DNA from: Sphagnum compactum
Lineage: Eukaryota > Bryophyta > Sphagnopsida > Sphagnales
Direction: 5' to 3'
Assembly: GCA_965153455.1 (NCBI GenBank)
Contig: OZ234498.1
Span: 18,042,001 to 18,106,000, forward strand
DNA: 64,000 bases
The notes beneath the pieces were generated by a model, which ran no database searches, had not been told where the DNA came from, and worked only from the letters and a program-made list of their open reading frames with translations. Positions within the stretch are counted from its first letter, which is position 1. Each line of letters starts with the position of its first letter. Position numbers and translations under genes: made by a program. Below are positions 1 through 12,173 of the stretch, in pieces.

Positions 1-6
1 AGCAAT

Positions 7-1947
7 TTACACTGGTGGGGGCCCTACTATAACAACCATGTACAGAAAAAGCCCCACAATTACACCAAATCCTGCTACTGTGAACTTTGGGTCTGTCCAT
101 GCATTTAGCGTTCCCCGCTCCGTTCTCCGCAGTGGATCCACCTCCTCTGATAAAGGATACTTTGAATGATTTGGTTTCCTGCTCACATACTGATCCATGT
201 CCAATTTGAGAAAGGACTTCAATGAAAAGCTGGATTCCTTCATTTTGGACTTTGGAAAGTTGGTCCAAGCCTTGTCCCAATCAACAGGGTCATTCTTCCC
301 TGCACATCCAGACCAGCACAAACTTATACACAAAAAGCTCCTGAAACTCAAAAATCCAAAGTCATCAAAGGCAAAACCCTAATCTCTAAAAACTGGCTAT
401 GTAGACTGAACCCACTGGACCAAGTCCTGCTGGAAAGCTGTTTCAGCTTAATTGGACATGAACAGCAGTAAATCCTTCATCTCAAGACATGCATGAGGAT
501 TCCTACCTTCAGTATGTTCAGCCTTATCATCACCATCAAAACCATCTCCCACCTTTGCAGACACGTTCAGTCTCTGCAAATGCCTCGACAAATTTCTGTT
601 ACCTATGGTGATATTGTGTCTTGGATTACATCTCCTGAACTGCACAGGTCAATGTCAGAAAACAAAAATGTAAGTAGGAGAACAAGTACTTCTCTTTATG
701 CATGTATTACCCACACACACAGCTTATGAAGATTCATCTCCGCTGCATAGTAAAAGCCTCAGGACACATAAAATACTCACATTCATGTTAAGACCTGGGT
801 TGTACAATAGTGCAGCAATATTGTCAGCAGATAATTCAGTGGATAGAGCTCTATGTTGACAGAAGTTCACAAAGGATGATTCAAACTAATGGAAAATGGT
901 TATTGTGGACCAGCCATCCCAAAAGAGTGGGGCATCCATCCCCAAAGGTACATCCCCAGTAGTTGTTGGAAGAAGAGATTTGCAACCCGAGATCTGACGA
1001 CCAAGTTATAGCACTAGTAAAGTACCATTGCTCATAATAGCCAACCCAAGCTGTGATGTTGGGGTAAGCTATAGACTGGTAGTTCTTGAAAAACAGGCCT
1101 CACTACAAGAGAAAGAAAACTTAGAAACACACAAGAATCAAGGGATTTTCAGGAGGGATGAATACTACAAGAAGCCAAATCTTGTGCAGGATTCAGAGTA
1201 TTCTGAACCCTCTTTGAAGCTCAAAACTATGATGACATACATAAGCATTAGAGCATCTCCAACGTTGCTCAGTATGCAACCCTCCAAAAAATATTTCTCA
1301 CATCCAAGTTTTAGTTGTTTACTTTCTTCCAACCCCACCCATATAACTTAACTGGGACTGCAAATAGGTGGGAGAGTGCTAATAGCATTCCAACTAGACC
1401 AATCAAACTATCTAGCCAATCATAAACGGAGCAGTCAATAAATACATTTTGACTGTATTTATTAGACTCTTGCAGGGCTCCTCGATGCCCTGGAAGATGT
1501 GAATTTTTAGTGTCACAAGAATCTTCCAGTGGATCCACTGCATATGACTAGTGCACCTCATCCAAAATTTCAAGTGTAGGGCCACATATTGAGCACCAGT
1601 GGAGACGCTCTTAGGTCATCATAGGCCGAGAGCGCGAGTAAGAATGAAACGGAACAGATTCAACACCTTGCTTTGCTTCCTTGCCCGTTCAAAACCCTAA
1701 TAGCAGCAAAATCCCCCTCCACAACCCCTTCCACCCACTATTCATTCACCTCCGAGAGACAAGTAGCAGGGCAAAAGAAAAAATGTCAAGGGACGACATT
1801 ATGAAGCATGGGAAAAGAAGAAGGAAAACAACTCACCAACAGCCTAGAGCCAAAGGAACATCGAGCCACAGGGGCAGCAACAGGAGCTATGACCAGGCTG
1901 CTAGATCTCTCGGTGAGAGAAGAAGCTGTGGCTGTTATTCCCGCCAT
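7..1947 (-). CDS. Plastid-targeted single-pass membrane protein, three exons
   Basis: Exons 1837-1947, 507-573 and 7-299 join with GT/AG borders (donors GTGAGT and GTAGGA; acceptors TTTGCAG and TGTGCAG) and phases 0 and 1. They give 156 residues ending in TAA. Residues 1 to about 45 are rich in Ser, Ala, Thr and Val and poor in acidic residues, like a chloroplast transit peptide, with a plausible cleavage near VSAKV. The mature part is hydrophilic (DPVDWDKAW, DPLRRTERGTLNAWTDP). It ends in one hydrophobic helix at about residues 132-151, with a short GPPPV tail, so a thylakoid or envelope anchor is inferred. The start is the first ATG of the open exon; 1948-2097 would be 5' leader. I cannot assign a family. 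The two junctions that restore frame make the gene model strong even though the function is unknown. Confidence 0.72.
574..1836 (-). other. Intron 1 of the plastid membrane protein gene
   Basis: This 1.26-kb intron lies between exon 1 and exon 2. It holds one complete MITE (1251-1610). I see no other coding or RNA feature in it. Confidence 0.65.
1251..1610. mobile_element. Tourist-like MITE, 360 bp
   Basis: The left terminus GAGCATCTCCAACGTTGCTC matches the reverse complement of the right terminus, GAGCGTCTCCACTGGTGCTC, at 16 of 20 positions. Similarity continues inward (CAGTATG...ACCCT against CAATATG...GCCCT). The element is flanked on both sides by TTA (1248-1250 and 1611-1613), the TWA duplication of PIF/Harbinger-Tourist elements. 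It has no coding capacity. It lies in intron 1 of the plastid membrane protein gene. A relative of almost the same length is at 33349-33710. Confidence 0.85.
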
Positions 1948-2215
1948 GGTTAACGTTACGTCAGACCCCCTCCCGGCACCCGAACTAACAAATTGAGGAC
2001 CGCTTTCGCTGCAAGCTCGCCCCAAATCCTTGAAAACCGAAAAACAAAGCAACATAACACAGGGGACGCGCGCGCACGCGCACCAAATTAGCACCAAGTA
2101 CCACCCACACCGCGTTCAGAGCTCCAGCGATGGCCCGAAGAGTTTAAGCCCTTGGGGAGATGGCCCAGCACTGCGATTTGCCTGCCGGTCTCGGGTCCAA
2201 TACGTTCAATTTCGT
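1948..2215 (-). promoter_or_regulatory. 5' leader and proximal upstream region of the plastid protein gene
   Basis: This is a GC-richer stretch (CGCGCGCACGCGCACC around 2070) directly upstream of the minus-strand start codon, in contrast to the AT-rich flanks. It is the likely leader/promoter of the gene at 7-1947. I see no clear TATA box. Confidence 0.35.
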
Positions 2216-2480
2216 GAGGTGGGTGGACTGGCGATCATTCACAATAGGACTTAAGCTAAATTTGGCTACAAGTCACAGGGGAAAGTAATTTATTTTTTTG
2301 GTGAACTACCTATATTTCGGCGACATGCTAGATCCTATGGTCTAAATCTGGCGACGTCATACTTGTTTTTCCTCAAAATCTGGCGATTTTGACCCATTTT
2401 TTTCCAAAAGAAAACCTTTGTGTGATTCACAGCCCCATTTTTTTTGGAGTCGCCAACTTGCGAAAATTCGCCACGAAAAA
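2216..2480. repeat. Dispersed repeat family A, copy 1
   Basis: The segment carries a version of the palindrome AGCCAAATTTGGCT (here AGCTAAATTTGGCT). A block follows (GGAAAGTAATTTAT..., GACATGCTAGATCCTATGGTCTAAATCT) that also appears in the same order at 60181-60290. The element ends are not resolved. Confidence 0.5.
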
Positions 2481-2755
2481 AAACACTTGTGTTCCGCCAG
2501 TGGGGTTCAACGCAGTCACGCGTGCAAGGATCGATGGACGAGCGTCGAGTGCCGTGTTCCACATTCCCAACACGGATGGATGTTCCGTGTCCTGTCACGT
2601 GGTCGAGGTGAGGATTCAGGAGCATGCGTGTGCTTTGCTGTCGGTGTGCGCCTGTGGACATCAGCGCTCCCCTAAAAGCTCACACGACCAATCCCAGAGA
2701 AACACCTTAAAATGGGAATGCTCTAGATCAGTGTTTTTTGAAAAAAATTCTGAAG

Positions 2756-2860
2756 TGGGTCGGTTGCCAATCATGCAAGAGAGGACTTAGCCAAATTTGG
2801 CTAGAGGTAAGAGGGGGAAGTAGAAAAATTTAGGATTCCTCTTATAATATTTTACTTGGA
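2756..2860. repeat. Dispersed repeat family A, copy 2
   Basis: The perfect 14-bp palindrome AGCCAAATTTGGCT (2789-2802) is followed by GGAAGTAGAAAAATTTAGGA. This is the same order as at 60181-60230. Confidence 0.55.
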
Positions 2861-2980
2861 AATAAGGTTTCTTGACAATCAAAATGACTGCCAAATAATA
2901 CCTTTGCCAAATGTTTTAATAAAAAAATTTCGATTTTTGTTGAATGTGTTTTGAGAATACAATTAAATATTTGGCACAAA

Positions 2981-3070
2981 AGTGTTGAATTTGCCAGGCT
3001 ACTACAGAGTAAGTCAGAGAGGAAAGTAGAAAAATTAAGAATCCCACTACAACCTATTGTCTACATATTT
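2981..3070. repeat. Dispersed repeat family A, diverged copy 3
   Basis: TTTGCCAGGCTACTACAGAG is followed by GAGGAAAGTAGAAAAATTAA, matching the second half of copy 2 after a degraded palindrome. Confidence 0.4.
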
Positions 3071-3099
3071 CAACTTCAACAAAAAAAATCCTTGAAATA

Positions 3100-4800
3100 C
3101 AGCAACCTTGGTGCATTTTTTCATTTTCACAAAAAACCCTTTATATAAGTCTCATTGGATTTATTTTTGTCACCAATTGGCGAATTTTTTCAAAAACTTT
3201 TTAAAAAAAAAAGCCTTTGTAGGGATTGTACCCCAAAGTGTTTTTCACATTTGAGTGAAATTTTGCACAAAAGAAATTGACTGTTGACCACACCATAGGC
3301 TTCCCAAATTGTGAGGTCTCCCTCCACTATGATATTGCTGGAAAGCCTTAATCTCTAAAAACCCCCAATCCAAACTTCACATGGTACCACCTCTTGTGGT
3401 AGAAATGACATGTGCCCCGCAAGCCTTTCCTTTGTTCTCAAAATTTGTCTATTTAACATCAGATTTCGATATGGGGTTTTTGTAAGCACCGCATATTCCG
3501 CTCCATTTTCAAGATTGTCTTATGTCTATTTTTTAATAACTTGTCAATTTGTCTCCAAGTCCAATTGTCGCTATAAACTTCGAATCATTATCCGATTCAT
3601 CTTGTTTCACAATTCTTCATTTTCAGAGTCTATAGATCACTTTGTAGTCCTTACAATGTCAACCGCTTAAACCTTTGATACTTTCCAACATACCCCATTG
3701 AATTTTGAATTAAAAAAAAAACTACTTGTCTAAATTCTCTCCTCTACAGTACAACAATAAAATTTGTATAATATTTTCCCATTATTGAAAAAAAAAAAAT
3801 CCCTAGCATGGTCGCCAAATGGTAGAAATGAATTTTAATTCTTGCAAACTATTTCACACTACTATCACAACAAATTTTCATTTCACATGCATACATTCAT
3901 TATTCCTGCCTTACTTGTCAACGTTCTTAACATTGCCATCCATTAAAACATTATATTCATGGTTATTTCATATAACCAGAATCTTCACTTCATAATACAT
4001 TGTAAAAAAAAACTCTAGAAGTAAAATTACATTTCATTTCATCATATTCTCATACTAAAACAATTCACACAATAATATGAACATAAAATTCATTGTAGAA
4101 GTTTATGTTTCTCTCTATTATTATAAACATGAATCAAAAATTACAACAAAATCCATGTTTTGTTTTAAAAAATCCCAAAATAACAATTAAAATTTGTGGT
4201 ATCTTAAACAAAGTCTATGGTTTTCTATTGCAAATACCTATAGCTCCTCCCCCTTTTCCCAAAACTCTGTGTTTAGGAATCCCCTTTGTATTTTAGAACT
4301 CTCTCCTTTTGGGCAGTCCCTAATCCTCATGATGATCAAACCCAACAATAATTCAAAATTCAGATGAACAAAATTCCCTAATTAGTCCCTATCCTAAATG
4401 TCTTATTCATCCAAAATCATGTACTCATCCTACCCCCCTTAATAAGAGGGTAGTCTACTAATTGGAGCTACCCCTTTTGGACCCATCTTGGTGGCAAGGA
4501 AGGTAACACCTTCAACAAGTTGCCCTACACCTAGCCCTCCTGCACTAATAAATTCAAGTTCTCCCTTATTCTTCCTTGTTTGTGGGCCACAGTAGTTCAT
4601 TCTTCAACCACCTCCAAGGGTTCCAAATTACCCTCCTCCCAAGTGATCTGTCCTTCGATATCTTCATCCTCTAAGATGTCATCCAACTAAATTTCATTGG
4701 GATCAATTTAGGTGGTTTTTATCGTCTATGGAGGTGGGTTGGTAGGGTGTTGCAGTCCTCCCCTATTAAATGAAAGCAATGTGCTCCAAAGGTTGTACCT
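3100..4800. other. AT-rich intergenic region
   Basis: I find no gene, RNA or structured repeat here. There are several A- and T-runs and a weak pyrimidine bias from 4200 to 4800. The last part may be the 3' trailing region of the minus-strand fossil gene at 4808-6340. Confidence 0.5.
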
Positions 4801-4807
4801 CCTTACC

Positions 4808-6340
4808 TTAGACTCCCAATTGGGTGCTCAAAGTCCAAATTGTTGTCCACATTGAACACGGTGGGTTCCTTTGAGATAGGAGATCTTGGGATTCAAGCTC
4901 GCCTATGCCTACCCTCTGTTTGGGGGAATGCTCCTCCAAGGGGTGATTTGAGTGGAGAGCGCCCTGCCATTCAGGTTGCACCTTCTTGCCCGATACTATT
5001 GTCAAGGGAGGTGATAATACCTTGGGGGCCTTTTGTCTAACAATTATAAAGGGTCTTGCCCTGGACGTGGTCTGAGTTGCCTGGTCCCTTTTTGTTTTCT
5101 TAGTTACCTCCTCGTCTGTGGTAGGCTTCATCATAGTGGGAGAGATGGTTATCCTATACCTAGTCTCCTTTGTACTTGGTAACGAGATGTGCAAAAATCA
5201 CAAATTTTCATTCACGAGACCGGTAGCCTATTCAACAACTTGGAAAGCTATGGGGGTGGGGTTACTTACTACAGGTTAGATAGTACCCTCTTCATCTTCT
5301 TCATAGCCCGTTTCCACAAACCATCTAATGATCTGATGGCCTTCAAGTGGAAACCACTTTTGTAGTAGCATGTCCATAGCATGGGTGACATACACCATAG
5401 ACGGCTTGGTGCCCCTTGGTAGCCACTTCTCTATGTCAGGCTTCAAGCCCTGAAAAAATACCCTGCCCAATTGATGTCCTTCCCTTTATCCACTACTACA
5501 ATCAGTAAGGCTACCGTCTTGCTGCAGTAGGTCTGGCAATTCTTTAGTTGTACCATCTGAAAGATTGTGCCTACCCTTTGAACATACCTTCCTTTCATTT
5601 TCACGACTAACCAACCCTCCTTTCTTGGAACTATTATCTCATCCATTAGGTTTTTACACATCTTTGATATCCCCTTTTATAAGGACTTGGCCACTCTATG
5701 TAGGGGCCTTGACAAGGTAGTAGCAGCATCTCAAAGATCACCTCATGAGTGATCTTTACCTTTTGCCCTTTAACTACTACCTTGATCTGCATCTCGTCTA
5801 CACTTTTGATTCCCCTAAGGAAATCATAAACGAGGCCCTCTTTAATGGGGGCCAAGTGCAACCTTCACAATCCTCCTAACCCTACCATTATGGCCCATCT
5901 AAAATCATCTTCAAAATCAAACCATTTATTCATTTTCCAGAAGAGTTTCATTTTTGGGGGTGGAGGGTCATTGCTACCTTCCCCCTCATCATTCGCTTTG
6001 GTTAGGCCCTTCCTTTTGGTTCTACCCTCCTACTCTTGCACGGGTGCTAGCTCGCTTGTTAGCATTTTTCTCACAAAAGCCATCTCCCTATGCAATTGGT
6101 CATACCTTTTCATGGCGGTTGCAATGGCATCCTCCTTCATTGCCCTGCCATTCCTACATCTACCTCTTATTGCAATTGCTTTCTTTCTTGCCTCCTACTC
6201 TCTCCTGAGGCGCTTGTTATCCTTTCCTACCTTCTTTCCTTTCTTTCCCCCTACCGGCTGAATTCCTCTCAAGAACCAATCTAGTTTCTGTTTTCTCTAT
6301 AAACTACTTCCTACCTTCTTCTCTTTTTTTTCACTTCCTT
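4808..6340 (-). pseudogene. Decayed unrecognised gene with coiled-coil N-terminus (gag-like or mobile-domain-like)
   Basis: Reading the minus strand from about 6340 gives a Lys/Arg/Glu-rich, probably helical start (GKKGKKVGKDNKRLRRE, EARKKAIAIRGRCRNG, AMKRYDQLHREMAFVRKML). An acidic linker follows (ANDEGEGSNDPPPPKMK). Then comes a long folded-looking part with KEGLVYDFLRGIKSVDEMQI, HEVIFEMLLLPCQGPYIEW, INWAGYFF, LKPDIEKWLPRGTKPSMVYV and DMLLQKWFPLEGHQI, and a Thr/Lys/Pro-rich tail. The frame is broken by TAG or TGA where Gln or Arg is expected (after LRRE, after VQE, after GLGGL) and by at least two shifts, near 5650 and 5470. I do not recognise the family. The layout resembles a retroelement Gag or a plant-mobile-domain protein, but no protease, RT or integrase follows. 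Confidence 0.5.
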
Positions 6341-7286
6341 TACTACTGTGCTTTGATTTCTTTTTGCAATAGTGAGAGTGCCTTCCCCTCTTCTTTCCAA
6401 CGCATTAAAGCTTGATTTTTTTTGCTTCCTCTAGAGGATTTCCTCTCTCTTTCTTTCTTGTCCTCTCCAAACCTATCTCATCTTCTTTTCAAGCTCTCAA
6501 AATAACAACAAAAGATGGAAATGAGAAAGAATTTCTCCCATTCCTTTCTTGTGGTGAAGGGACACACCTTTTTCTCTTCCCATACATGTGTCCCCCACAG
6601 GAATTAGACAGACCTTTTCACCCTATAAAGAGACTTCTAAGTACACTAAAAAATAATTAGCTCGGTCTTTGTGCACATTAAAAACAATTTTTTTGGGTTT
6701 ACAATGGGTTGTTCACATGAAATATAAATTTGATTTTCCTTTTCATAGCATCTTCCATTTTGGATAAAGTTTGTGGGGTTTCGAGCTTGTAGAAGCTATG
6801 CACAGTAAAGTTTTGTTAATCTTACAAATCTTTTGTCTGCATGTAACTTGGAAATTTTTAAGAATTTCTTTATCATTGAGATGATAAGACATTATAATTA
6901 TCCGTAAAGTCTTGCGATTAGGGGGTGAGAACGGTCAGTTTCAGCATAATAGGGCACCAAACGTGTATCTGGAAACGAAACTTTGACAAAATCGAAATAA
7001 CTGGGACCTAAACTAGTTTTTCCAACAATTTTAGTGGTGAACTGAGTTTCATCTTGTCTTTTATTTTTCCTTAGCGCCTTTGCTGCTGCTACATATATTT
7101 TCACTACTCCTACCTATATAACCAGTACCTGTACAACTACTATAATTACTCCCAAACCTTGTGCATTAAATGCTGAGTTTCAGCATTTCATACTGAGATT
7201 TAATAAAAATTTCATTACTTTGCAGATACAACTGAAAGAGGGGATAGGGGTGAAAGCAGGTCCAAAGAGAGGGTGACTTTGCGGAT
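6341..7286. other. Intergenic region without recognised features
   Basis: This is AT-rich sequence with C/T-rich tracts near 6420-6500. Minus-strand 6898-7104 is open for 68 codons but resembles nothing I know. Confidence 0.4.
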
Positions 7287-7372
7287 AACTCTATTGCTTT
7301 CTAGATCCTTTGGAAACCGTGGCATCAGTAACTCTATTGTTTTCTAGATCCTTTGGAAACTGTGGCATCAAC
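7287..7372. repeat. 43-bp tandem duplication
   Basis: AACTCTATTGCTTTCTAGAT... at 7287 is repeated with three differences at 7330 (AACTCTATTGTTTTCTAGAT...). Both copies run to GTGGCATCA. Confidence 0.85.
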
Positions 7373-8152
7373 CTCACATGTTATATTTAATGATATGTGT
7401 ATATGTTCACAAGCTCATATTTGGTGGTTCATTTGGTGCTGGATAAGGCTAGGCTGGGCTAACCTGATTCTAACCGAAAATAAGGGAGTTTTTTATTGGA
7501 ATTATGCCAAGAAGGGTGCATATGTAAGGATTGAAAAACATGTACCGATTTAACTTGAATTCACATTGGCAACTATCGAGAAACAATAAATGGATGGATC
7601 CATCATAGTCAAGAATAGAGCATGACTGAGGGGTTCAAAAAATTGACTTGAGAAAATCATCCAGGCTTGAAAGGACACACTAAATGGAATGTCAAGAGAG
7701 GATGGGAACGGGGATAAGGCATAATAAGCCAACGCAAATGCTAATCTCAACCTAATCTCGACATCCTGATTTGAAAAGGTATTACCTGTTCTTTTCATGG
7801 ATGAAAACAATTGCCTCGATTTTTATTTGCAGTCAGCTATGTCCGATTACTGGCTCAAGTCCAGTAACGGGCAGCATAACCCTGGTTACCTAGTCCAAGG
7901 TCACTGGTGGTCATATCATGTCAAATAGCATTCCTCCGAAATGGAGGAAGGGGGTGCTGTTTGTCAGATACAAATTACAATACCTTACCCTAAGGTCAGT
8001 TTCATCATTAAATAATCTTTTAAATAGTGAAATAAAATTATGGAAAATATGAAGTCGACATGTTGAAAATCATCATAATAATTATCATAGGCTGTAAACT
8101 TTGAATAATTTCACTACTCATATCACAATATCATAATAGATGAGAAGAAATT

Positions 8153-8176
8153 TATATATATATATATATATATAAA
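8153..8176. repeat. (TA)n microsatellite
   Basis: About eleven TA units at the end of an AT-rich stretch. Confidence 0.9.
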
Positions 8177-8596
8177 TACATTTTAATTTTTAAAATTTTA
8201 ATTTTTTGGAAAAAAAAATTATTCGTTTTGTCAATGTGAAAACTGACCCTAGGCTACGGTAATGTAAACTAGAGCGTGTGGTTAGGGGTATGTGAAAAGC
8301 ATAAGTCATAATTCAGGGTTGTTTGCTTACAGGCCTCATAATAATAATTAGTATAAGTAGTGAGAGGCAGAACGTGAGTGAGGGGGTGGGGTGGGGAACA
8401 AGCTGCAGTTTTCCAATTGTTTGAACTACTAACGGTAGCATTGAACTCCCTAAATGGAAAAATAGCATAAATGTGCACAACATTCAAGATCAAGCCTTTA
8501 AGTGCATTCATGCTGCTATATAGCCTATAAATGGCTATTCTTATTATTTGACTTTAATAATATGTGTTACCCAGTTGCCAGTGTAGTACTAGACTC

Positions 8597-8636
8597 TTTA
8601 GGGTTTAGGGTTAGGTTTTAGGGTTTAAGGTTTATA
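8597..8636. repeat. Interstitial telomere-like block
   Basis: TTTAGGGTTTAGGGTTAGG and TTTTAGGGTTTAAGG are a run of about five plant-type TTTAGGG units with small deviations. Short two-unit copies occur at 11025-11040 and 15341-15354. This is most likely an interstitial relic rather than a chromosome end. Confidence 0.75.
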
Positions 8637-8639
8637 GAC

Positions 8640-11600
8640 CCCTTTTTAAGGTAACACCTAAAGCTGCACGTCTTTTGGGATAGAATGGACCCTAATGTAC
8701 ACAACGCCTATCATCCATCCGGGGTCTGTTAGGAATAATGCAGATGAATTCCCACTGAGTTGATGAATCCTGGATGAACTCAACTCATTTGATACTGGTT
8801 TCACCTTGGTAACCCATTTTGCCCATTTTGTGAAGGATAGATCCTGTAAGTAGGGACGTAGGTAGGTACGATAATGTGATTGCTAGGTGAGTATCTATGC
8901 ATGTAGATGGGTTAGTATGTAGGTAGGAGTTAGTGAGTTGTTAGTAGGTAGAAAAAACAAACTGAGCTGACTATTGTGGTTAGCTAATGAAGCTGGAACC
9001 TAATGAAAAATTGTTTCCTATTCACTCACCATCCATCCTTCATGTTGTCTTTTTGAACCCTTTAAAACCTTTTGCTAATTTAACTTTTTGGAACATTTTT
9101 CAAATTTTCCTATAAATTTTTTTTCCTTCCAAATATATACTTTACAAGATCTTTCTAAAAACTTGTATAGATTTTCATGTCTATATCTTATGTATGTTTA
9201 CATTCATGATAATGTTCACTTCATGTTTTGCAAAAGGTAAAGCCCATGAGCAAGGGACATTCTCAAAATAAGGGGTCGGAATTGCCTATTATTTCAATCT
9301 AGGCCTCTTGTTTTAACTAATGCCCTCCCACCCGTAGGCTTTACTCCTACACCCACAACCCTTAGAAAATGCAATTATACATTTTTTGTTTGGACACAAT
9401 GGACCAACTTTATTGCAAAAAAAAAAAAAAACACATTGAAGGCAACTAGGACCAAAGAGAAACCCAACCTCAACCAACAACAAACAAAAGCAACTATTGC
9501 ATAAGCCTACATCTCCTAGGTAATTGATATGTCCAACATGAATGGTTGTTGTTTTGAAAATTTGGACCAAGGGTGGAAAATATGTTGAACTTCGAATGAT
9601 TTTCATCTTTGAAAATTAGTTTTGAAATTAAAAATTGAATTTTCTTCACAATTGGGTTTCATACGAATTGTGAAGTTACGCACACTTTGACTAAAGTAGG
9701 ATTGGGATGGTTGACATTGATGAGGTTTATTCTACTTTGTGCAACAACACAAGGGCTCACTAGTAGGAATACTAATTATGAATACTTAATTTAGATAAGA
9801 AATTGATTGCCATAATAAGCACAACATTGATGAAATGAAAAAACACAACCCTTATCTTACTACCATTTAACTACCTTACCAAAGATTTTCATTAGTTGAG
9901 TTGAAGTCTCAACTCGTAACCAATGTTGAGTAAGTAAATGATTTTGTGAATAACCCCAATTCAAATCTTTTAAAAATTTGGAAATTAAGGAACCTCCAAT
10001 TCTGGGGTTTTTTAAAAAATTCACAATCCAAGAACCTCCAGTTTTAGTTATTGAAAACACTCAAAGAATTAGCAGTTAATCTTTCCAAAATATTGTGAAA
10101 AATACATGACAAAAGAGTCCTTGTTCAAATCCAGTAGCTTTGAATCACTTACTAATGTGCATGTTCTTTGAATTGTTGCATCGCTTCAAAAAGCCTTTTA
10201 ATTGAATGAAAAGTGGACCAAAAAAATGGGAAAGAAGTACAAAAGCAGAGTACTAACTCATGGACAGGAAACCCAAGAAATAAATCAGATGCAAAATTTT
10301 GTGAACTTCATAATAGCTTTGACGAAATAATGTACTTTTTGTTGCAATACATATTAAACAATTTCTGATAAGCAAAAAACCAACTACCTATTTTTCTCAC
10401 TAAAAAAAATTCCAAATAGAGTTCAAATTTTGGCCAACTTTTTGAGATAACATGTAAACTTTTGATGTGTAATTATGGTTCCCCGCCCCCCCAAAAAAAA
10501 AACAACTCAAATACTAAAATTGTTCACATTCATCTTTTTTGAATAGAAGCCTTGCATGTCTTTCGCTCCACCTTGTGTGGGCTCTTATTTTGGTAAAGCC
10601 GATGGTCAAAAGCTTTATCATACATGTAAAGAATTGGTATGATAAAACCTGCACCCAAGGGCTTTGCCATACATGCAAAGAATTGGTAGAATTGTTCCAA
10701 TGTATGTGGCATGCAATTTATTTTCACCCTCAATAAAGTTTCCACTTCAAGAAAAGAGGCGCCTTGTGTGTAAGGTTTTCAAAGAATGAGGGACCTTCTT
10801 TGCCAGGTGCCTTTTCTTTTTCAAAATTCAATCATAATCATTTGTTTTAAATGTCAAATTTTATTGGTTCTTTATGTTAAGCGAGGGCCTAGAATTCTTG
10901 TCCCATGATTGATTCCCACCTCATATTTGGCATGTGTTCCCAAAATAATCCCCTTCTTGGTCCTTACCCTATATTTGAGCTTTTGACTTTCAAGTTTTTA
11001 AGGTGCCAAGGTTTTTGGAAGGTTTTAGGGTTTAGGGTTTGCAAGCAGATAATGAATCTTCGAGATGATATTCAATTCACAATTCTCCAATTAAAAAATT
11101 GCACATGAAGTGTGGTGGGAGAGATAATGGATGTGGGTGAACTTCCAATGCACAAAAATGGGATTGGGTTAGGGTTTGGAGAAGGATTTCGCATTTGGGT
11201 CTACTTTGGATGTTCAAGAAGAATTTCACATATTTGAATAAAGGATTAGATTGGGGTTTGGAAATGGACTTTGCATTTGAATCTATTTTCGATGTTTTTT
11301 TCATGTATTAGATTTCTGAAAAATGAGAGCCATTGATTGATTGCTTTAGGTTGTTGAAAAGGAATGTCTTAACATCATTATCATCCTTTTTCATCATCAT
11401 TGTAGCAAGTGCAATTGTCATGTGCAACATGATGTAGCTATTTCTTAGACTACAAAAAAATAAATAAATTCCACTACCATGTGGGGAAGAAGGGGGAGGT
11501 TAAAATGACTAGGAAAAACACTTTGCTACTACACTTGCAATTGCATTATACCCATCAACAATACTTTAACCATGGAATATATGAAATCAAAGTGCATGAT

Positions 11601-12170
11601 TTGATAAGAAGTTTTTTGGCAATTTTTTTAGGTGATAGAAAAAAATTATGGAGGGAATTTTATTTGTATCATGGAGAAAAATTGTGGTGGAAGTTCTTTT
11701 TTGGATCCTTTGCAATGGTGGGGTCATAGATTAAAGAAGGTAAGTGAACTTCAAATCCTAGTAAAGTTCACATTGTCATTGAAGCCATAAATTTTGTTGG
11801 TGTCAATCTTGGCCTTCTTTCTTTTTTAGTTATTAATTAATGGAGAAGGGCAATGTGACTAACATTTTTTTTAATCTCATCATACCATTTGTGATTGAGA
11901 TGTGGAGAATACATGGTTGACCCACTTGATTTGGATTCTTGGTTGTAAACAAATGAAAAGTACTTGGATTTTAAACATAAGAAGACATAGGAAACATTTT
12001 AGTTTGAAGACCAATGAAACCCGCCATGGTGGTAGTAGATATCATTGTAATGGCAATAGGTGGAATGCAATTGAACATTGTTGCATGGAATAAAGAGTAA
12101 AAATGTTGCATAGAATATGAGGGATGGGCAATTTTAAAAGTCAATGCAATTTTTTTGAAAAATGCAACAA
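8640..12170. other. AT-rich intergenic region with small local duplications
   Basis: No gene is recognised. Visible structure includes degenerate GTAGGTAG repeats at 8850-8950, a direct repeat of GCTTT(A/G)(T/C)CATACATG(T/C)AAAGAATTGG at about 10610 and 10660, and a two-copy tandem of about 88 bp at 11162-11297 (GATTGGG...GGTTTGGA...). CACTAGTAGGAAT at 9756 resembles the end of a CACTA transposon, but no partner end was found. Confidence 0.45.
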
Positions 12171-12173
12171 GAA

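Noticed and set aside
5845-6284. Plus-strand hydrophobic open frames (Pro/Leu/Ser/Phe-rich)
   Set aside because: They are the antisense of the Lys/Glu-rich coiled-coil segment of the minus-strand fossil gene, so the membrane-like composition is an artefact.
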